From Oscillospiraceae bacterium (lineage in GTDB: Bacteria; Bacillota; Clostridia; Oscillospirales; Oscillospiraceae), in the NCBI GenBank assembly GCA_015067665.1, contig SVLZ01000001.1, positions 1 through 64,000 of the forward strand: DNA of 64,000 nt, given 5' to 3'. Each line of letters opens with the position of its first letter. Positions within the stretch are counted from its first letter, which is position 1. The notes beneath the pieces are model-generated. The model was not told the DNA's origin. It ran no database searches and saw only the letters and a list, made by a program, of their open reading frames with translations. A program made the position numbers and the translations under genes. Positions 1 to 10,361 of this stretch are shown here, piece after piece.

Positions 1-1077
1 GCGTTATCCGCAGACCATGTATAAGTGGTGTTATACTTGTGGCCAAGTGCAGGGATCTCTTTCTGTGCCTCTATAATATGACCGCACTTTGCGCACTTCT
101 TACCCGCAGTAAGTCCTGTCTCTGTACAAGTTGCTGACTTGCCGGGGATTTCTTCCTCTGTGTGCTCTGTGCAAAGGTCTGCTTTGCATACATCGCACTC
201 GTAGTTGCCGTCATCATCCTTGTGTCCCGTTTGCGGATCGATCTGCTGCGCTACAAGCACTTCACCGCACACTTCACAGTGCTTGCCTTCTGTCAAGCCG
301 TCGGTGGTGCAGTCGGGTGCAACTGCTGCGTCCGTAACTTCTTTGTGGCCCTTAGCAGGATCCTTCTGCTGCGCTACGAGCACTTCACCGCACACTTCGC
401 AGTGCTTGCCTTCTGTCAAACCGTCGGTGGTGCAGTCGGGAGCAACCGCTGCGTCAATGACCTCTGCGTGAGGAAGCTTTTCGCTTGTCTTTCCCTCTCT
501 GCTGAGCTCTTCGCCACACTTGGCGCACTTGACAACGCTGTCATAGGTGCCTTCCTTCGTGCAGGTAGCTGCCACCACATTTTCCTTAACTGCTTCTGCA
601 GGGGTGTGCTTTTCACAAATATTTATCTTGCAAACATCACACTTGTAGTCGCCGTTTTTGTCCTTGTGACCGTTTGCAGGGATCATCTCCTGTGCCACAA
701 GAACCTCGCCACATACCGTGCATTTCTTGCCCTCTGTCAAACCGGTATCTGTGCAGGTTGCTTCCTTACCGGCTAAGATTTCCTCTGTGTGGTGGAGCTT
801 TTCGATGGGTTCCTGTGCAACGAGGATCTCGCCGCACACCGAGCATTTCTTACCTGCGGTAAGGCCTTCCTCGGAGCAGCTTGCAGGTTTTTCTGCCACC
901 TCTTCCTCTGCGTGACCCAAAGGCTCGCCCTCAGTCGCCTTGCAGATCTCACAGGTCTTTGCTGTTGTGCAGGTCGCGGGCTTCCAGGAGTGCTCACACT
1001 CTTGTGCGCAACCGGCAAAAAGCATTCCCAATGCCAGAATTGCGATTGCTAACAATAACAGATTTTTGGTTTTCATA
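1..1077 (-). CDS. Secreted lipoprotein with tandem CxxC repeats (partial, runs off left edge)
   Basis: Minus-strand frame open from ATG at 1075-1077 to base 1 and absent from the ORF track because it leaves the window. Translates as [29 protein letters not shown]... (lipobox FAGC), then repeats like [35 protein letters not shown]. Confidence 0.85.
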
Positions 1078-1190
1078 TGTTTTGCCCCTTTCGTTTCCTA
1101 TTCGAAATCTGTGTTTAACAACATTACAAAACAATATTATTTCCTTAGTCAAGAAGCCGTTTTCTATGAAACGCTCTTAACTCCGCTCCT

Positions 1191-2969
1191 TTACTGGCCG
1201 ATCAGCTCGTTGATCCCAAAATAGGATTCCAGATTCTCTTCCGGGCTGTCGACACCAGCGTTTTTGATTAAGTAATTGTCAATACTGCTTTTGCCGTTGT
1301 CTGCAGCAGAAACATTATTGTAATTAAAGCACAGCTTGATTGCTGCAGGATCTTCCACGCCCAAGTCTGCGTAGCTGATATAGAGCTCCAACACCATACC
1401 ATTGGACTGACCGCCGTTTACCACGCCGTCGGTTGTAACATGGTATGCGTAATCAGATATCTTTTTGGTATATACCAGGTTGTTGTACTCCAATGTGACA
1501 TCGCTGCTGCTTAGCCCGATGCCGGTATTATAAACTCTCAACAGATTTGCCGCGCTCAAGCAGATCGTTTTTCTTTCTTCTGCAGTAGAATCGGTAACAT
1601 AAACGATGAAATCATCGTTATTGCCCTTTTGACCCATATCGCCGCGCTTCCAGTCTTCTCCATCGGTCCAAAGCTCGCCATCGAAGATATTAGCCGCGAT
1701 ATAAAGGCCGTTTTCCCCTTTAAGCACATATACTTCACCCAAGTCACCGGGCAAAAGGTTTTTCTTAGCAGAAGAATACTCGTTCAGTTTTCCGTCAATA
1801 AATGCCACGCTGTTGCTGACGTGGATGGGAAGGGTGAATTCCTTCACTCCCTCACCGGTTTTGACCTTGAACTTCACATCCTGCGGCCCTAACTTATTGC
1901 AGTCATAGGCCGTATACTCTTCTACCTTCACATAGCCGCTGTAGTAATTGGTAAAGCTCGCCTTCACATACCGGGGCAGTTCGACTTGCACACCGTAGGG
2001 CACATAGACGGTTTCCTCATCGATGCTTTCAATAACTCTCGTATCGTTGTAGGAGAGGATCTCCGCTGCGATTCTGTTGCCCAGAACATTGTTGCTTTCT
2101 GCTCCAAAGTGCCAAGGTTCAAAAGTGTTGGTCTGTAAATCGCTTGTCTTGATCAAAGAAACATTTCCAAGCTTACTTGCGACCCGTGCCTGGATCGCTC
2201 TGAGCTCGTTGGAATACTTAGCACTGTTCGTTAGCGCTTCCGTAATAATAACGGGAAGGTTTTTATTATTGCAGTAGTCTCTGAAATCATTAATAAAGTA
2301 AGTCAGCGCTTTTTCATAGACCTGCATATTCTCGTCGAATTTGGCATCCTGCTCACCGTGAACAAATGCCATACCGTCGATCACGACCTCATAGCCAAGC
2401 TCGTGCAGCTCAGCAGTTGCTTTTTCGATCAGCTGGTACAGATTGTTTGTCAGTGGACCGGTCTGGGTTCCACCGTCCATTTCACTGACTTGATCCAAAT
2501 TCAAATACTCAGACAATTCGCTGTCATTCACTGCCGAGGCAGAATACCAATGGTCGGTAAATGTAGAACCGGCAGCAGTGTACTTAATAATGACGGACTT
2601 GTATTCCGCATCATACTTGGGGTATCTCGATGCCAATGTCTGTCCCATACCCAGTTCCGGACCAAACTCAGAAGGAAAATCGCCGTAACCGGGTTCCAAA
2701 ATATCAATGTTAAGGGAATCATCAATACCGGGGATGTTGTCTAACGCTGCCATCGGCAAACCGTCTGCCAAAATATCTACATCCACATTGGCTTCTTTAT
2801 CCTCATCGCTCAGGTCGCCCACCAGCGCTTTTCCGCGTGCACCGGATTGACCGGCCAAAATGACCAGGTGTACTTTATTATCCTCCTGAGGTGCAGGATC
2901 GTTGCGTCCGCAAGCAGTAAATGCCAGAAGCAAAAGACAGCACAGCAAAATGGATACTACTTTTTTCAT
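1191..2969 (-). CDS. Lipoprotein; sialate O-acetylesterase/CE6-like SGNH esterase with C-terminal CBM9-like domain
   Basis: Start moved to ATG 2967-2969 behind AGGAGG. Lipobox LAFTACG; LVILAGQSGARG, FGPELGMG, HGEQD and EPWHFG blocks; C-terminal FIDGKLNEY...WTDGEDWKRGD resembles CBM9-like domains. Confidence 0.75.
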   Translation of the reverse strand: MKKVVSILLCCLLLLAFTACGRNDPAPQEDNKVHLVILAGQSGARGKALVGDLSDEDKEANVDVDILADGLPMAALDNIPGIDDSLNIDILEPGYGDFPSEFGPELGMGQTLASRYPKYDAEYKSVIIKYTAAGSTFTDHWYSASAVNDSELSEYLNLDQVSEMDGGTQTGPLTNNLYQLIEKATAELHELGYEVVIDGMAFVHGEQDAKFDENMQVYEKALTYFINDFRDYCNNKNLPVIITEALTNSAKYSNELRAIQARVASKLGNVSLIKTSDLQTNTFEPWHFGAESNNVLGNRIAAEILSYNDTRVIESIDEETVYVPYGVQVELPRYVKASFTNYYSGYVKVEEYTAYDCNKLGPQDVKFKVKTGEGVKEFTLPIHVSNSVAFIDGKLNEYSSAKKNLLPGDLGEVYVLKGENGLYIAANIFDGELWTDGEDWKRGDMGQKGNNDDFIVYVTDSTAEERKTICLSAANLLRVYNTGIGLSSSDVTLEYNNLVYTKKISDYAYHVTTDGVVNGGQSNGMVLELYISYADLGVEDPAAIKLCFNYNNVSAADNGKSSIDNYLIKNAGVDSPEENLESYFGINELIGQ

Positions 2970-2979
2970 AACAACCTCC

Positions 2980-4638
2980 TTATTTCGCCAGGACGACAAT
3001 TTCATTCAGCGAAGCAGCGTTCTCTGTTTTGACGCAAATAACCACATGATCCGCATAAATGGTGTTTAAGAATTCAACGGTAAAGGCACTGCTGGGAAAC
3101 ACAAACTCCTCGCCCTCGTTGATATACCGATCATAACAGAACTGGGAATATGGAATCACATTTCCGTTGCCGAAATCAATGTATTCAATTTCTGTCAGAA
3201 GCTTGTCATAATACGCGCTGTTATAAATTGCGATACCGCCGACTTCATATTCCTGATCAAACTGCAGCTCAATAAACGAATAACCTGTACCTAAGGAAAC
3301 TTCCTTTTCTGCCTCTCCTGCGAGGTTATAGCAATCCACGATGTACTTATCATGAATTGCCTTATCGTTTTTCACATTCTGTGATTTCACTTCCGCCAAA
3401 GGTGCTATATTTTTATAGCCGCTGATTTCCTCAGGCAGAGGCTGCACAGAATAGGTCGGGCCATTGCAGAAGGGTACGCCGTTTTCATCAAAATGAAGAT
3501 AGTCGAACGCAAAATAGCGCTTTGTATATCTGGAATCACTGTCCCGATTCTGATGTGCGTGATAACCGATCATATACTGATCGCCAACACGGAAGAAACA
3601 ATGGTGACCTGTGCCTGAAGCAAAGCCGGCCCATTGCTTGTACACTGTGGAATCAGCCATTTTTGTGCCGGGATACCCCAGCAGCAAATTGGTCCAAAGG
3701 CCATTGGCAGTATAGGGTTTCTCAAAAATGCCAAGAGGCGCGTCGGACACTGCATAGCACACATTATAGTACTTGTTCCAGCAGCCATTTACCGAGTAAG
3801 TCAAATAATACTTACCGCCCGATTTGATGATATAAGGTGCCTCAACAATAGGCAATCCATCTCTGAACATTTCCCATGTCAGGGGCTTAAGGATCGAATT
3901 GTTCGAGTTCAGCGCACCGGGCTCAACAAGCTTTGTATACGTCGACCAGTCGGCCTCAAAGGGACTCTTCATCTTGACACCAACGATATGCTGGTTTTCA
4001 TTACAGGCCACGCTGTAGTACATATACATCTGCCCGTCGTCATCGACGAATATAGAAATATCAAGAACATCGAAATTCTTATTCTTATCCAAGAAGATCG
4101 GTTCTGTCAAGCCGTTGATCTTTCCTCTTTGCAGAGGTTTGTACGGTCCCAAAGGATTGTCTGCCACAACAACGCTGTTCCGGCGGATTCCGGTATCGTC
4201 CTTGGCACTGTAATACATATAGTAGATACCGTCAAAGCAGTATAGCTCCGGCGCATAAATAGCTGCTTCGGCTGCTTCCCAGCCCTCGTATTGGGCAGGA
4301 TCGTAAACTGCCAGGTGTCTTTCGTAATTGACAAAATCCTCCGTTGAGTAGCAATCGATCACATTGCCATCCCGATCGCTGGTGCCCACGATGTAATATA
4401 CACCGTCCTCTACAAACACATGGGGGTCAGGCAGAGGAACATCCTTAAGGTCATTGACATACCACATCGTATTGTCATATGCCAGCATTTCACCGTCATA
4501 GGTAGTGGTATGATCAATATAATCAACCCCTTCCGACAGGTTTGTTGACACGCTCTTGGGATATTTCCCGCTGTCACATGCCGGCAGACTGGTAATAAGG
4601 ATAAAAATAATTATTAAAACTGCTATTATTCTTTGCAT
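2980..4638 (-). CDS. GH43-family glycosidase lipoprotein
   Basis: MQRIIAVLIIIFILITSLPACDSG signal; PLPDPHVFVEDGVYYIVGTSD, IYAPELYCFDGIYYMYYSA and PIVEAPYIIKSGGKYYLTYS are typical GH43 blades. Confidence 0.85.
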   Translation of the reverse strand: MQRIIAVLIIIFILITSLPACDSGKYPKSVSTNLSEGVDYIDHTTTYDGEMLAYDNTMWYVNDLKDVPLPDPHVFVEDGVYYIVGTSDRDGNVIDCYSTEDFVNYERHLAVYDPAQYEGWEAAEAAIYAPELYCFDGIYYMYYSAKDDTGIRRNSVVVADNPLGPYKPLQRGKINGLTEPIFLDKNKNFDVLDISIFVDDDGQMYMYYSVACNENQHIVGVKMKSPFEADWSTYTKLVEPGALNSNNSILKPLTWEMFRDGLPIVEAPYIIKSGGKYYLTYSVNGCWNKYYNVCYAVSDAPLGIFEKPYTANGLWTNLLLGYPGTKMADSTVYKQWAGFASGTGHHCFFRVGDQYMIGYHAHQNRDSDSRYTKRYFAFDYLHFDENGVPFCNGPTYSVQPLPEEISGYKNIAPLAEVKSQNVKNDKAIHDKYIVDCYNLAGEAEKEVSLGTGYSFIELQFDQEYEVGGIAIYNSAYYDKLLTEIEYIDFGNGNVIPYSQFCYDRYINEGEEFVFPSSAFTVEFLNTIYADHVVICVKTENAASLNEIVVLAK

Positions 4639-4667
4639 AAATAAATCTCCAAACCTACTTTGGATCG

Positions 4668-6704
4668 TCAAATCCGATCGCCGCAGCTTTCGTCAAAAAT
4701 CAGGATCGCATCCTTGTTCATGGCCAGTTCCACCTCAGTATGAGGCTTAATCAATACATTTGTGGAAATTTTAGCGATCATATTTGTATCCGCAAACTCG
4801 GAATGAACCAAAAGCTCGCTGCCTAAAAGCTCAACAATATTTGCGTTAACGGCAAACTTTTCTGTCTTGTTGCCTTCAAACTCCGCATTCAAAACAATGT
4901 CTTCCGGTCTGATGCCAACACGAATGGGATGCTTGTCCTGCAGCGCATTCTCACATTTGCCAAGGAGATTGACCGCAACCTCATAAAGGTTATTAACAAA
5001 CTGAATATCCGTAGAATTCAGATTCACATGGGTGCTGACCTTCTTCTTGCTCTTCTTGGGCTTTTGATAATACAGCGTATCGTCAATGATTACTTCCTCC
5101 TTGCTGAATACCTGCGCATTATGCAGCATTCCGATATCCGCAGAAGGGATCTTTTCAAAGGACAGCAGCGGCTCACGGATCTTGAGCAGCCACTTTTTAT
5201 CCGCCTTAACCTGACCGTTATTCTCCTGTTTGCAGGCCTTGATCAGACCGCAGATCGTCTCTCCGCATTCCATACCCGCAGTAATTTTTACGATCTCATC
5301 AAGGGCTTTTTCCAAAGAAGCTTCCTTTGCCTGCGCATCGATCGCAAAGAGCTGCTTGTCCAGTACCTTCAGTGCGTGCATTTTCCTGAAATCATCGGTA
5401 TCAAGCATTCTCTTCAGTTCCTGAATCTTTGCTTCATAGTAGCTGTTGTGCCGCTGAATATATTCTTGGGACAAGGCTACCTGATATCCGTTTTTGAAGA
5501 TAAGCTTTCCGTTATCGTATTCCGCATCGAAAATATTCATTGCGGGAGAACCGATAAATGTAGCAACAAAGATGTTTTTCGGATTGCAGTAAATTTCCTT
5601 GGGCGTGCCGATCTGCTGTACCCAACCCTTGCTCATAACGACGATCTTTGTTGCCATTGTCATCGCTTCCGTTTGGTCGTGGGTAACATAGATCGTTGTA
5701 GCGCCGATCTGCTCGTGGATTCTGACGATCTCACTGCGCATCTGCACTCTCAACTTCGCATCCAGGTTAGAAAGCGGTTCGTCCATCAGGAACAGTTTGG
5801 CGTTTCTGACGATTGCACGACCCAGTGCTACACGCTGCATTTGTCCGCCGGACAGTTCTTTCGGTCTTCTGTCCAAGTACGGACCCAAATCCAAAATCTC
5901 CGCAGCCTCAAACACTCTGGTCCGAATTTCCTCATCGCTCATTTTGACATAATGGTACTGAATTTCACCGTCCTTCAGCAGACGGTATTCTTCATCCATT
6001 TCATATCCGGAAGCTTTTATTTTGGCAAATTCTTTTTCAATATTTGCTTTTGCCTCATTTTTGATCGTCTCCGGTGCGGAAAGCTTTGCCTTGCACAGAA
6101 TTTTTGCTGCGCCATCGCTGATTTTGAGCCGCGTTGCAACATACTGCGCAGTTGTGCTGTAATTCAGCGTTTTATCCTTAGCGCCACTGAGCGCCTGCGT
6201 CAGTGCTTCTGCTCTGCTCTCTACAACTTCGACTGCCTGCTTCCACGCCTTGATCGCAGTTGCTTCCATAGGTCTTTTATACTTACGGGCACGGAGAGGG
6301 AATGCAATATTATCAAACACCGTCATTTGCGGATACAGCGCATAGTTCTGGAATACCATAGAGATATCCCGGTCCTTGCTGCTTGTATAATTTGATAAAA
6401 CATTGTCAATGTACAAATATCCGCTGGTAATATCCTCCAAGCCTGCAATCATACGCAGCGTGGTAGACTTACCGCAGCCGGAGGGACCAACCAAAACGAT
6501 AAACTCGTTTTCGGATATATCCATATTAAAATCATATACCGCCTGGACACCGTTGGGATAAATCTTATTGACATCCTTTAAGGATACAAAAGCACGCACA
6601 TCACTGTTGGTGATCTTGTATCCACTATTCTTTAGCATCTTTTTTGCTTCCTTAACGGGCTTTTCCAAGCTGCCGTCAATTGGCTTATTATCTGTGTGAG
6701 CCAT
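4668..6704 (-). CDS. Carbohydrate ABC transporter ATP-binding protein (MsmK/UgpC/MalK-like) with two large insertions
   Basis: Walker A GPSGCGKST, signature LSGGQMQRVALGRAIVR, Walker B LFLMDEP, TOBE-type GIRPEDI. About 680 aa versus roughly 370 aa for ordinary family members. ATG at 6704 has AGGAG 8 nt upstream. Confidence 0.9.
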   Translation of the reverse strand: MAHTDNKPIDGSLEKPVKEAKKMLKNSGYKITNSDVRAFVSLKDVNKIYPNGVQAVYDFNMDISENEFIVLVGPSGCGKSTTLRMIAGLEDITSGYLYIDNVLSNYTSSKDRDISMVFQNYALYPQMTVFDNIAFPLRARKYKRPMEATAIKAWKQAVEVVESRAEALTQALSGAKDKTLNYSTTAQYVATRLKISDGAAKILCKAKLSAPETIKNEAKANIEKEFAKIKASGYEMDEEYRLLKDGEIQYHYVKMSDEEIRTRVFEAAEILDLGPYLDRRPKELSGGQMQRVALGRAIVRNAKLFLMDEPLSNLDAKLRVQMRSEIVRIHEQIGATTIYVTHDQTEAMTMATKIVVMSKGWVQQIGTPKEIYCNPKNIFVATFIGSPAMNIFDAEYDNGKLIFKNGYQVALSQEYIQRHNSYYEAKIQELKRMLDTDDFRKMHALKVLDKQLFAIDAQAKEASLEKALDEIVKITAGMECGETICGLIKACKQENNGQVKADKKWLLKIREPLLSFEKIPSADIGMLHNAQVFSKEEVIIDDTLYYQKPKKSKKKVSTHVNLNSTDIQFVNNLYEVAVNLLGKCENALQDKHPIRVGIRPEDIVLNAEFEGNKTEKFAVNANIVELLGSELLVHSEFADTNMIAKISTNVLIKPHTEVELAMNKDAILIFDESCGDRI

Positions 6705-6719
6705 TTGATCCACTCCTCA

Positions 6720-7670
6720 TCATCCTTTAATTCCGCTGCTGGACATACCTTCAATGATCTTATCCTGGGCGATGATATACATTACAAGCACCGGCAGCAA
6801 GCAGATCACACCGCCTGCCAACGCCGAACCAATCAAATTGCTGGTTTTGGAGTTGTTGATAATGTACGCCATACCGACCTGTAGGGTCCAAAGATCATTA
6901 TCCTTTGCGCCGTATAGCATTTGGGGCCAAATCAAATCGTTCCAACCGCCCATAAATCCGAACAGACCTTGTACGAACAAAACGGTCTTTCCCAGCGGCA
7001 GCACGATCTTATAGAAGATTTTCAAATTGCTATACCCATCCATTTTTGCCGATTCAATCAAGTCCTTCGGTATAGATTCAAAGAAGGTTTTGATCAAATA
7101 CATTCCGTACACACCGCCCAAGCCTGGTATGATCAGCGCCAAAAGAGACCTGTTAAGTCCCATGGAATATACCATAGATTGGTTGCCGACCGCTGTGGCA
7201 GCGCCGGGAATGATCATAGATGCTACGATAACCGCAAACAGCGTATTGCGGTGCTTGAAGTCAATAAAAGTGAAGGCATATGCCGCCAGAGAAGCTACCA
7301 ATAAGTACAGTCCGGTTCCGCCGAGGGCACTGAAACAGCTGTTTAGGAACCATCTTCCAATTTTGTAATCCTGAACTGTATTGACCTGGCCGATTCCTTC
7401 AGGCAGTTTTCCCATCAGCAGCATTTCATAATTCTCCATTGTATAGCCGCTATGGGGATAAAACAGCTCCTTGGGATACAGCATCGTATCGGAGTAGCCT
7501 CTGAGGGATCCGAAGAACATAATGATGAACGGAGACAGCCAAACAACGCAAAACAGCAGCAAAAATACAAATGCTACGATCTTGCCGGTCTTTACTTTTC
7601 TTTTTCCTTGAAACTGTTTTTGCTTCCGGAAACCGATATACTGTTCTAATGTTATCTGATTGCGTGCCAT
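6720..7670 (-). CDS. Carbohydrate ABC transporter permease (MalG/MsmG-like)
   Basis: Multi-TM protein; EAA-like loop IESAKMDGYSNLKIFYKIVLPLGKTV; adjacent to the other ABC subunits. Confidence 0.9.
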   Translation of the reverse strand: MARNQITLEQYIGFRKQKQFQGKRKVKTGKIVAFVFLLLFCVVWLSPFIIMFFGSLRGYSDTMLYPKELFYPHSGYTMENYEMLLMGKLPEGIGQVNTVQDYKIGRWFLNSCFSALGGTGLYLLVASLAAYAFTFIDFKHRNTLFAVIVASMIIPGAATAVGNQSMVYSMGLNRSLLALIIPGLGGVYGMYLIKTFFESIPKDLIESAKMDGYSNLKIFYKIVLPLGKTVLFVQGLFGFMGGWNDLIWPQMLYGAKDNDLWTLQVGMAYIINNSKTSNLIGSALAGGVICLLPVLVMYIIAQDKIIEGMSSSGIKG

Positions 7671-8719
7671 TTGTTATACGCCTCCGTGATCTTCGTGCCC
7701 GTCTTCTTCTCTCGGGTAATGTACATTTGAATACCCGAAATAATACCGGCGAAAAGTGCAAATACCAAGCTTGCTGCGGCGCCAAGACCGTACAAGCTGG
7801 ATTTGAACTGCAAATTATTTGCCACGATATCCTGAATGAAGTACATAAGTGTAGAGGTCTGTCCACCTGCCGGCATACTTGCGATCGCCGCAATAGACGG
7901 GCCGCCACCTGCCAAAACATAGTTTTGACCGTAAAGACCTAAGTAGCCCAGTATTGTTGTAAACAGGCACAAAACCAACTGCGGCTTAATTCCCGGAATG
8001 GTAACATTCAGGACCTTTCGCCAAGATGAGCAGCCGTCCATATCTGCAGCTTCGTAAAGGTGCTTCGGCACATTCTGAAGTCCTGCGCTGAGGATAATGA
8101 AGTTGCCTCCCCAGCCTCCCCATAAGCACATAAAGAAAATGGGGATCCAGGCATAGGAAATGACGACCTCCTGCCCGAATAGGTTAAAGGTAAACCAGGT
8201 ATCTATAAACCACATAATGTCAATACCGAAAAACTCTGCCAACAGGCCGTTTTGTGACTTCGACATAAACAGCAGTGTAAAAATAGTACCTGCAGCTGTC
8301 AGAGGAACGATAGAAGGCATATAAATAAGCGCTCTGAACAGCTTAAATCCGGGGGGCTTCAAATTAACGAGGATCGCCAATCCCAAAGGCAGCAATATTG
8401 CAATCGGGACCATGATCACCGAAAACATAATCGTATGCACAAAGGACAGCCAAAAACTATTGAAAATGCCGGGCATAAATGACTTATCGAAAATCATCTT
8501 GAACCACGCAAAGGAATTGAATGTTTCAACACCCGGCTTTCCGTACTGAAAACTGGTTAAAGAAATATAGATTCCGTAAAACAGTGGCAACACGAAAAAG
8601 ACAATAAATGCTAATAAATATGGCAATAAGAATATGGCAGTGACTCCATATTTTTTCGCCGATCCGATTCGTCTGGATCGTTGCTTCGCATATTCTTCCA
8701 AAACAATCGTCTTTTCCAT
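7652..8719 (-). CDS. Carbohydrate ABC transporter permease (MalF/MsmF-like)
   Basis: Multi-TM protein; EAA-like loop YEAADMDGCSSWRKVLNVTIPGIKP. Confidence 0.9.
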   Translation of the reverse strand: MEKTIVLEEYAKQRSRRIGSAKKYGVTAIFLLPYLLAFIVFFVLPLFYGIYISLTSFQYGKPGVETFNSFAWFKMIFDKSFMPGIFNSFWLSFVHTIMFSVIMVPIAILLPLGLAILVNLKPPGFKLFRALIYMPSIVPLTAAGTIFTLLFMSKSQNGLLAEFFGIDIMWFIDTWFTFNLFGQEVVISYAWIPIFFMCLWGGWGGNFIILSAGLQNVPKHLYEAADMDGCSSWRKVLNVTIPGIKPQLVLCLFTTILGYLGLYGQNYVLAGGGPSIAAIASMPAGGQTSTLMYFIQDIVANNLQFKSSLYGLGAAASLVFALFAGIISGIQMYITREKKTGTKITEAYNKWHAIR

Positions 8720-8729
8720 AAATCTTTCC

Positions 8730-10343
8730 TTACTTAATTCCTAAATTCAGCAAGTTCAGTGCTTCCTGTGTAGAAGCAGCAATATCTGCCAGTGTTTTCT
8801 TTGCAGCGTCTACCGTACATCCGTCTACAGACAGGAGCTGCGCGCTTACATTGCCGACCGCGGTTGTCAAACCGGAAATCAGCGTTGTGGCAAACTTAGA
8901 GCTTTCCAGCGCAATGATCTCTTCGGGATCGCCCATAGCCTGAAGGGTGATGCTGTTTTCTTCCACAGCCTTATAGGAGTCAGATTCATAAACGTTTTTC
9001 CATGCAGGAACGTGGCCGGACTTGCACCATGTAGTGAGGTTATATGCACCATCGTCATTCTGACCCTGGGTCAGCCACTGGGCAAAGATCAGTGCTGCAG
9101 CTGCTTTTTGCATGCTGGTGATCTTCTTCGTCAGGGTAATGACATGGCCGTTACCGTACCACTTGGAGGCAGATTCAGCGGGCGCGCCCTCTGCTGCCAT
9201 ATAGTAGGGACGGGCTACTGCATAGGGGTTCTGATATACAGGATCCTTTGCGTCTTCTGCAGTTACGCCCAGCTGGCCGGCAGTGGACAGCTGCTTATTG
9301 TTCCACCAAAGATCGTATGTATTGGCAACCATCCAGGGGCCTTCAGAGAACATAACGATCTGTCCGGTTGCAAATGCAGCTTCCTTGTTGCCTGCGTCGC
9401 CATAGAGTCTGGCGTTATAGCGATCTACCAGATCGGTAACATACTTGGTAAAGCCGGTATTCTGGTGGAAGGAAACCTTGCCGCTTGCATCAACGAGAGT
9501 ACCGCCGTTTACATACAGCGCGGTCAGATTATCGCTTTCCTGAGAATGGAAGAAAGCAGGATAGAAGTTAGCGACAGTTGCCGCAGCAGCTGCATCCAGC
9601 TTGGAATTGCCCTTCTTCAGCTGATACCAGGAGTGATCCTGATCCAGGTTGATGTTTCTGACCCACAGCTCACCGGAGTCTGCCAGTTTTCTCAGGCCTT
9701 CGAGGAGCGTCTGATACTCTGCATAGGACTGGGGCACAAAACGGGTATTGTTGTCAAAGCCAAGACCGTTCTTCTTGATAATGTCCTGCCGGATCTGGGT
9801 CAAATAGCCGTGTGCGTCCACAGGAATGCCGTAATGCAGGCCTTCATAAAGGGTGGTCTTCTCAATATTGTCGTAAGCATTGGCAAAATCAATGCTTACG
9901 CCTGTCTTTTCGATCAGATCATCAACAGAATAGAAATATCCCTTAAGGGCGTATTCAATATTCTTCTCATTGTGCATAAAGCAAATTTCAGGGAAATTGC
10001 CGTAGTCGTTGGCATAGGTGCTGTCCAGCGCATTATAGTAATCATAGTGGCCGACAGAGGTCACCTTAATTTCGATCATACCTGCGTATTCCTTGTTAAA
10101 TTCCTTAATCAGGTTAAGCAGGGTGTCCTGATCGGGCTGACCGATAACGCTCCACATATTCAGCTGAACGTTCTCCAAATACTCAGCAGCAAATTCACCG
10201 TTTTCGTCTCTGGGCAGGTCGTCGACCATAGTGTCGCCGCCCGGTGTCTGCGTATTGCCGCCACAGCCAACCAGGGCAAACACAAATGCAATCGCCATAA
10301 TCAGGCTGATCATACGCGTTAATTTCATTTTGCAGTTTTTCAT
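8730..10343 (-). CDS. Extracellular sugar-binding lipoprotein of the ABC transporter
   Basis: MKNCKMKLTRMISLIMAIAFVFALVGCGG lipobox; family-1 SBP-like sequence; first gene of the SBP-permease-permease-ATPase order. Confidence 0.88.
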   Translation of the reverse strand: MKNCKMKLTRMISLIMAIAFVFALVGCGGNTQTPGGDTMVDDLPRDENGEFAAEYLENVQLNMWSVIGQPDQDTLLNLIKEFNKEYAGMIEIKVTSVGHYDYYNALDSTYANDYGNFPEICFMHNEKNIEYALKGYFYSVDDLIEKTGVSIDFANAYDNIEKTTLYEGLHYGIPVDAHGYLTQIRQDIIKKNGLGFDNNTRFVPQSYAEYQTLLEGLRKLADSGELWVRNINLDQDHSWYQLKKGNSKLDAAAAATVANFYPAFFHSQESDNLTALYVNGGTLVDASGKVSFHQNTGFTKYVTDLVDRYNARLYGDAGNKEAAFATGQIVMFSEGPWMVANTYDLWWNNKQLSTAGQLGVTAEDAKDPVYQNPYAVARPYYMAAEGAPAESASKWYGNGHVITLTKKITSMQKAAAALIFAQWLTQGQNDDGAYNLTTWCKSGHVPAWKNVYESDSYKAVEENSITLQAMGDPEEIIALESSKFATTLISGLTTAVGNVSAQLLSVDGCTVDAAKKTLADIAASTQEALNLLNLGIK

Positions 10344-10361
10344 ATATACCCGTCCTTTTCA

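Noticed and set aside
162-776. 204 aa plus-strand ORF and similar ORFs at 17242..18165
   Set aside because: Repetitive only because they mirror the minus-strand CxxC-repeat genes.
4929-6395. 488 aa plus-strand ORF
   Set aside because: Antisense shadow of the ABC ATPase gene; no recognisable motif.
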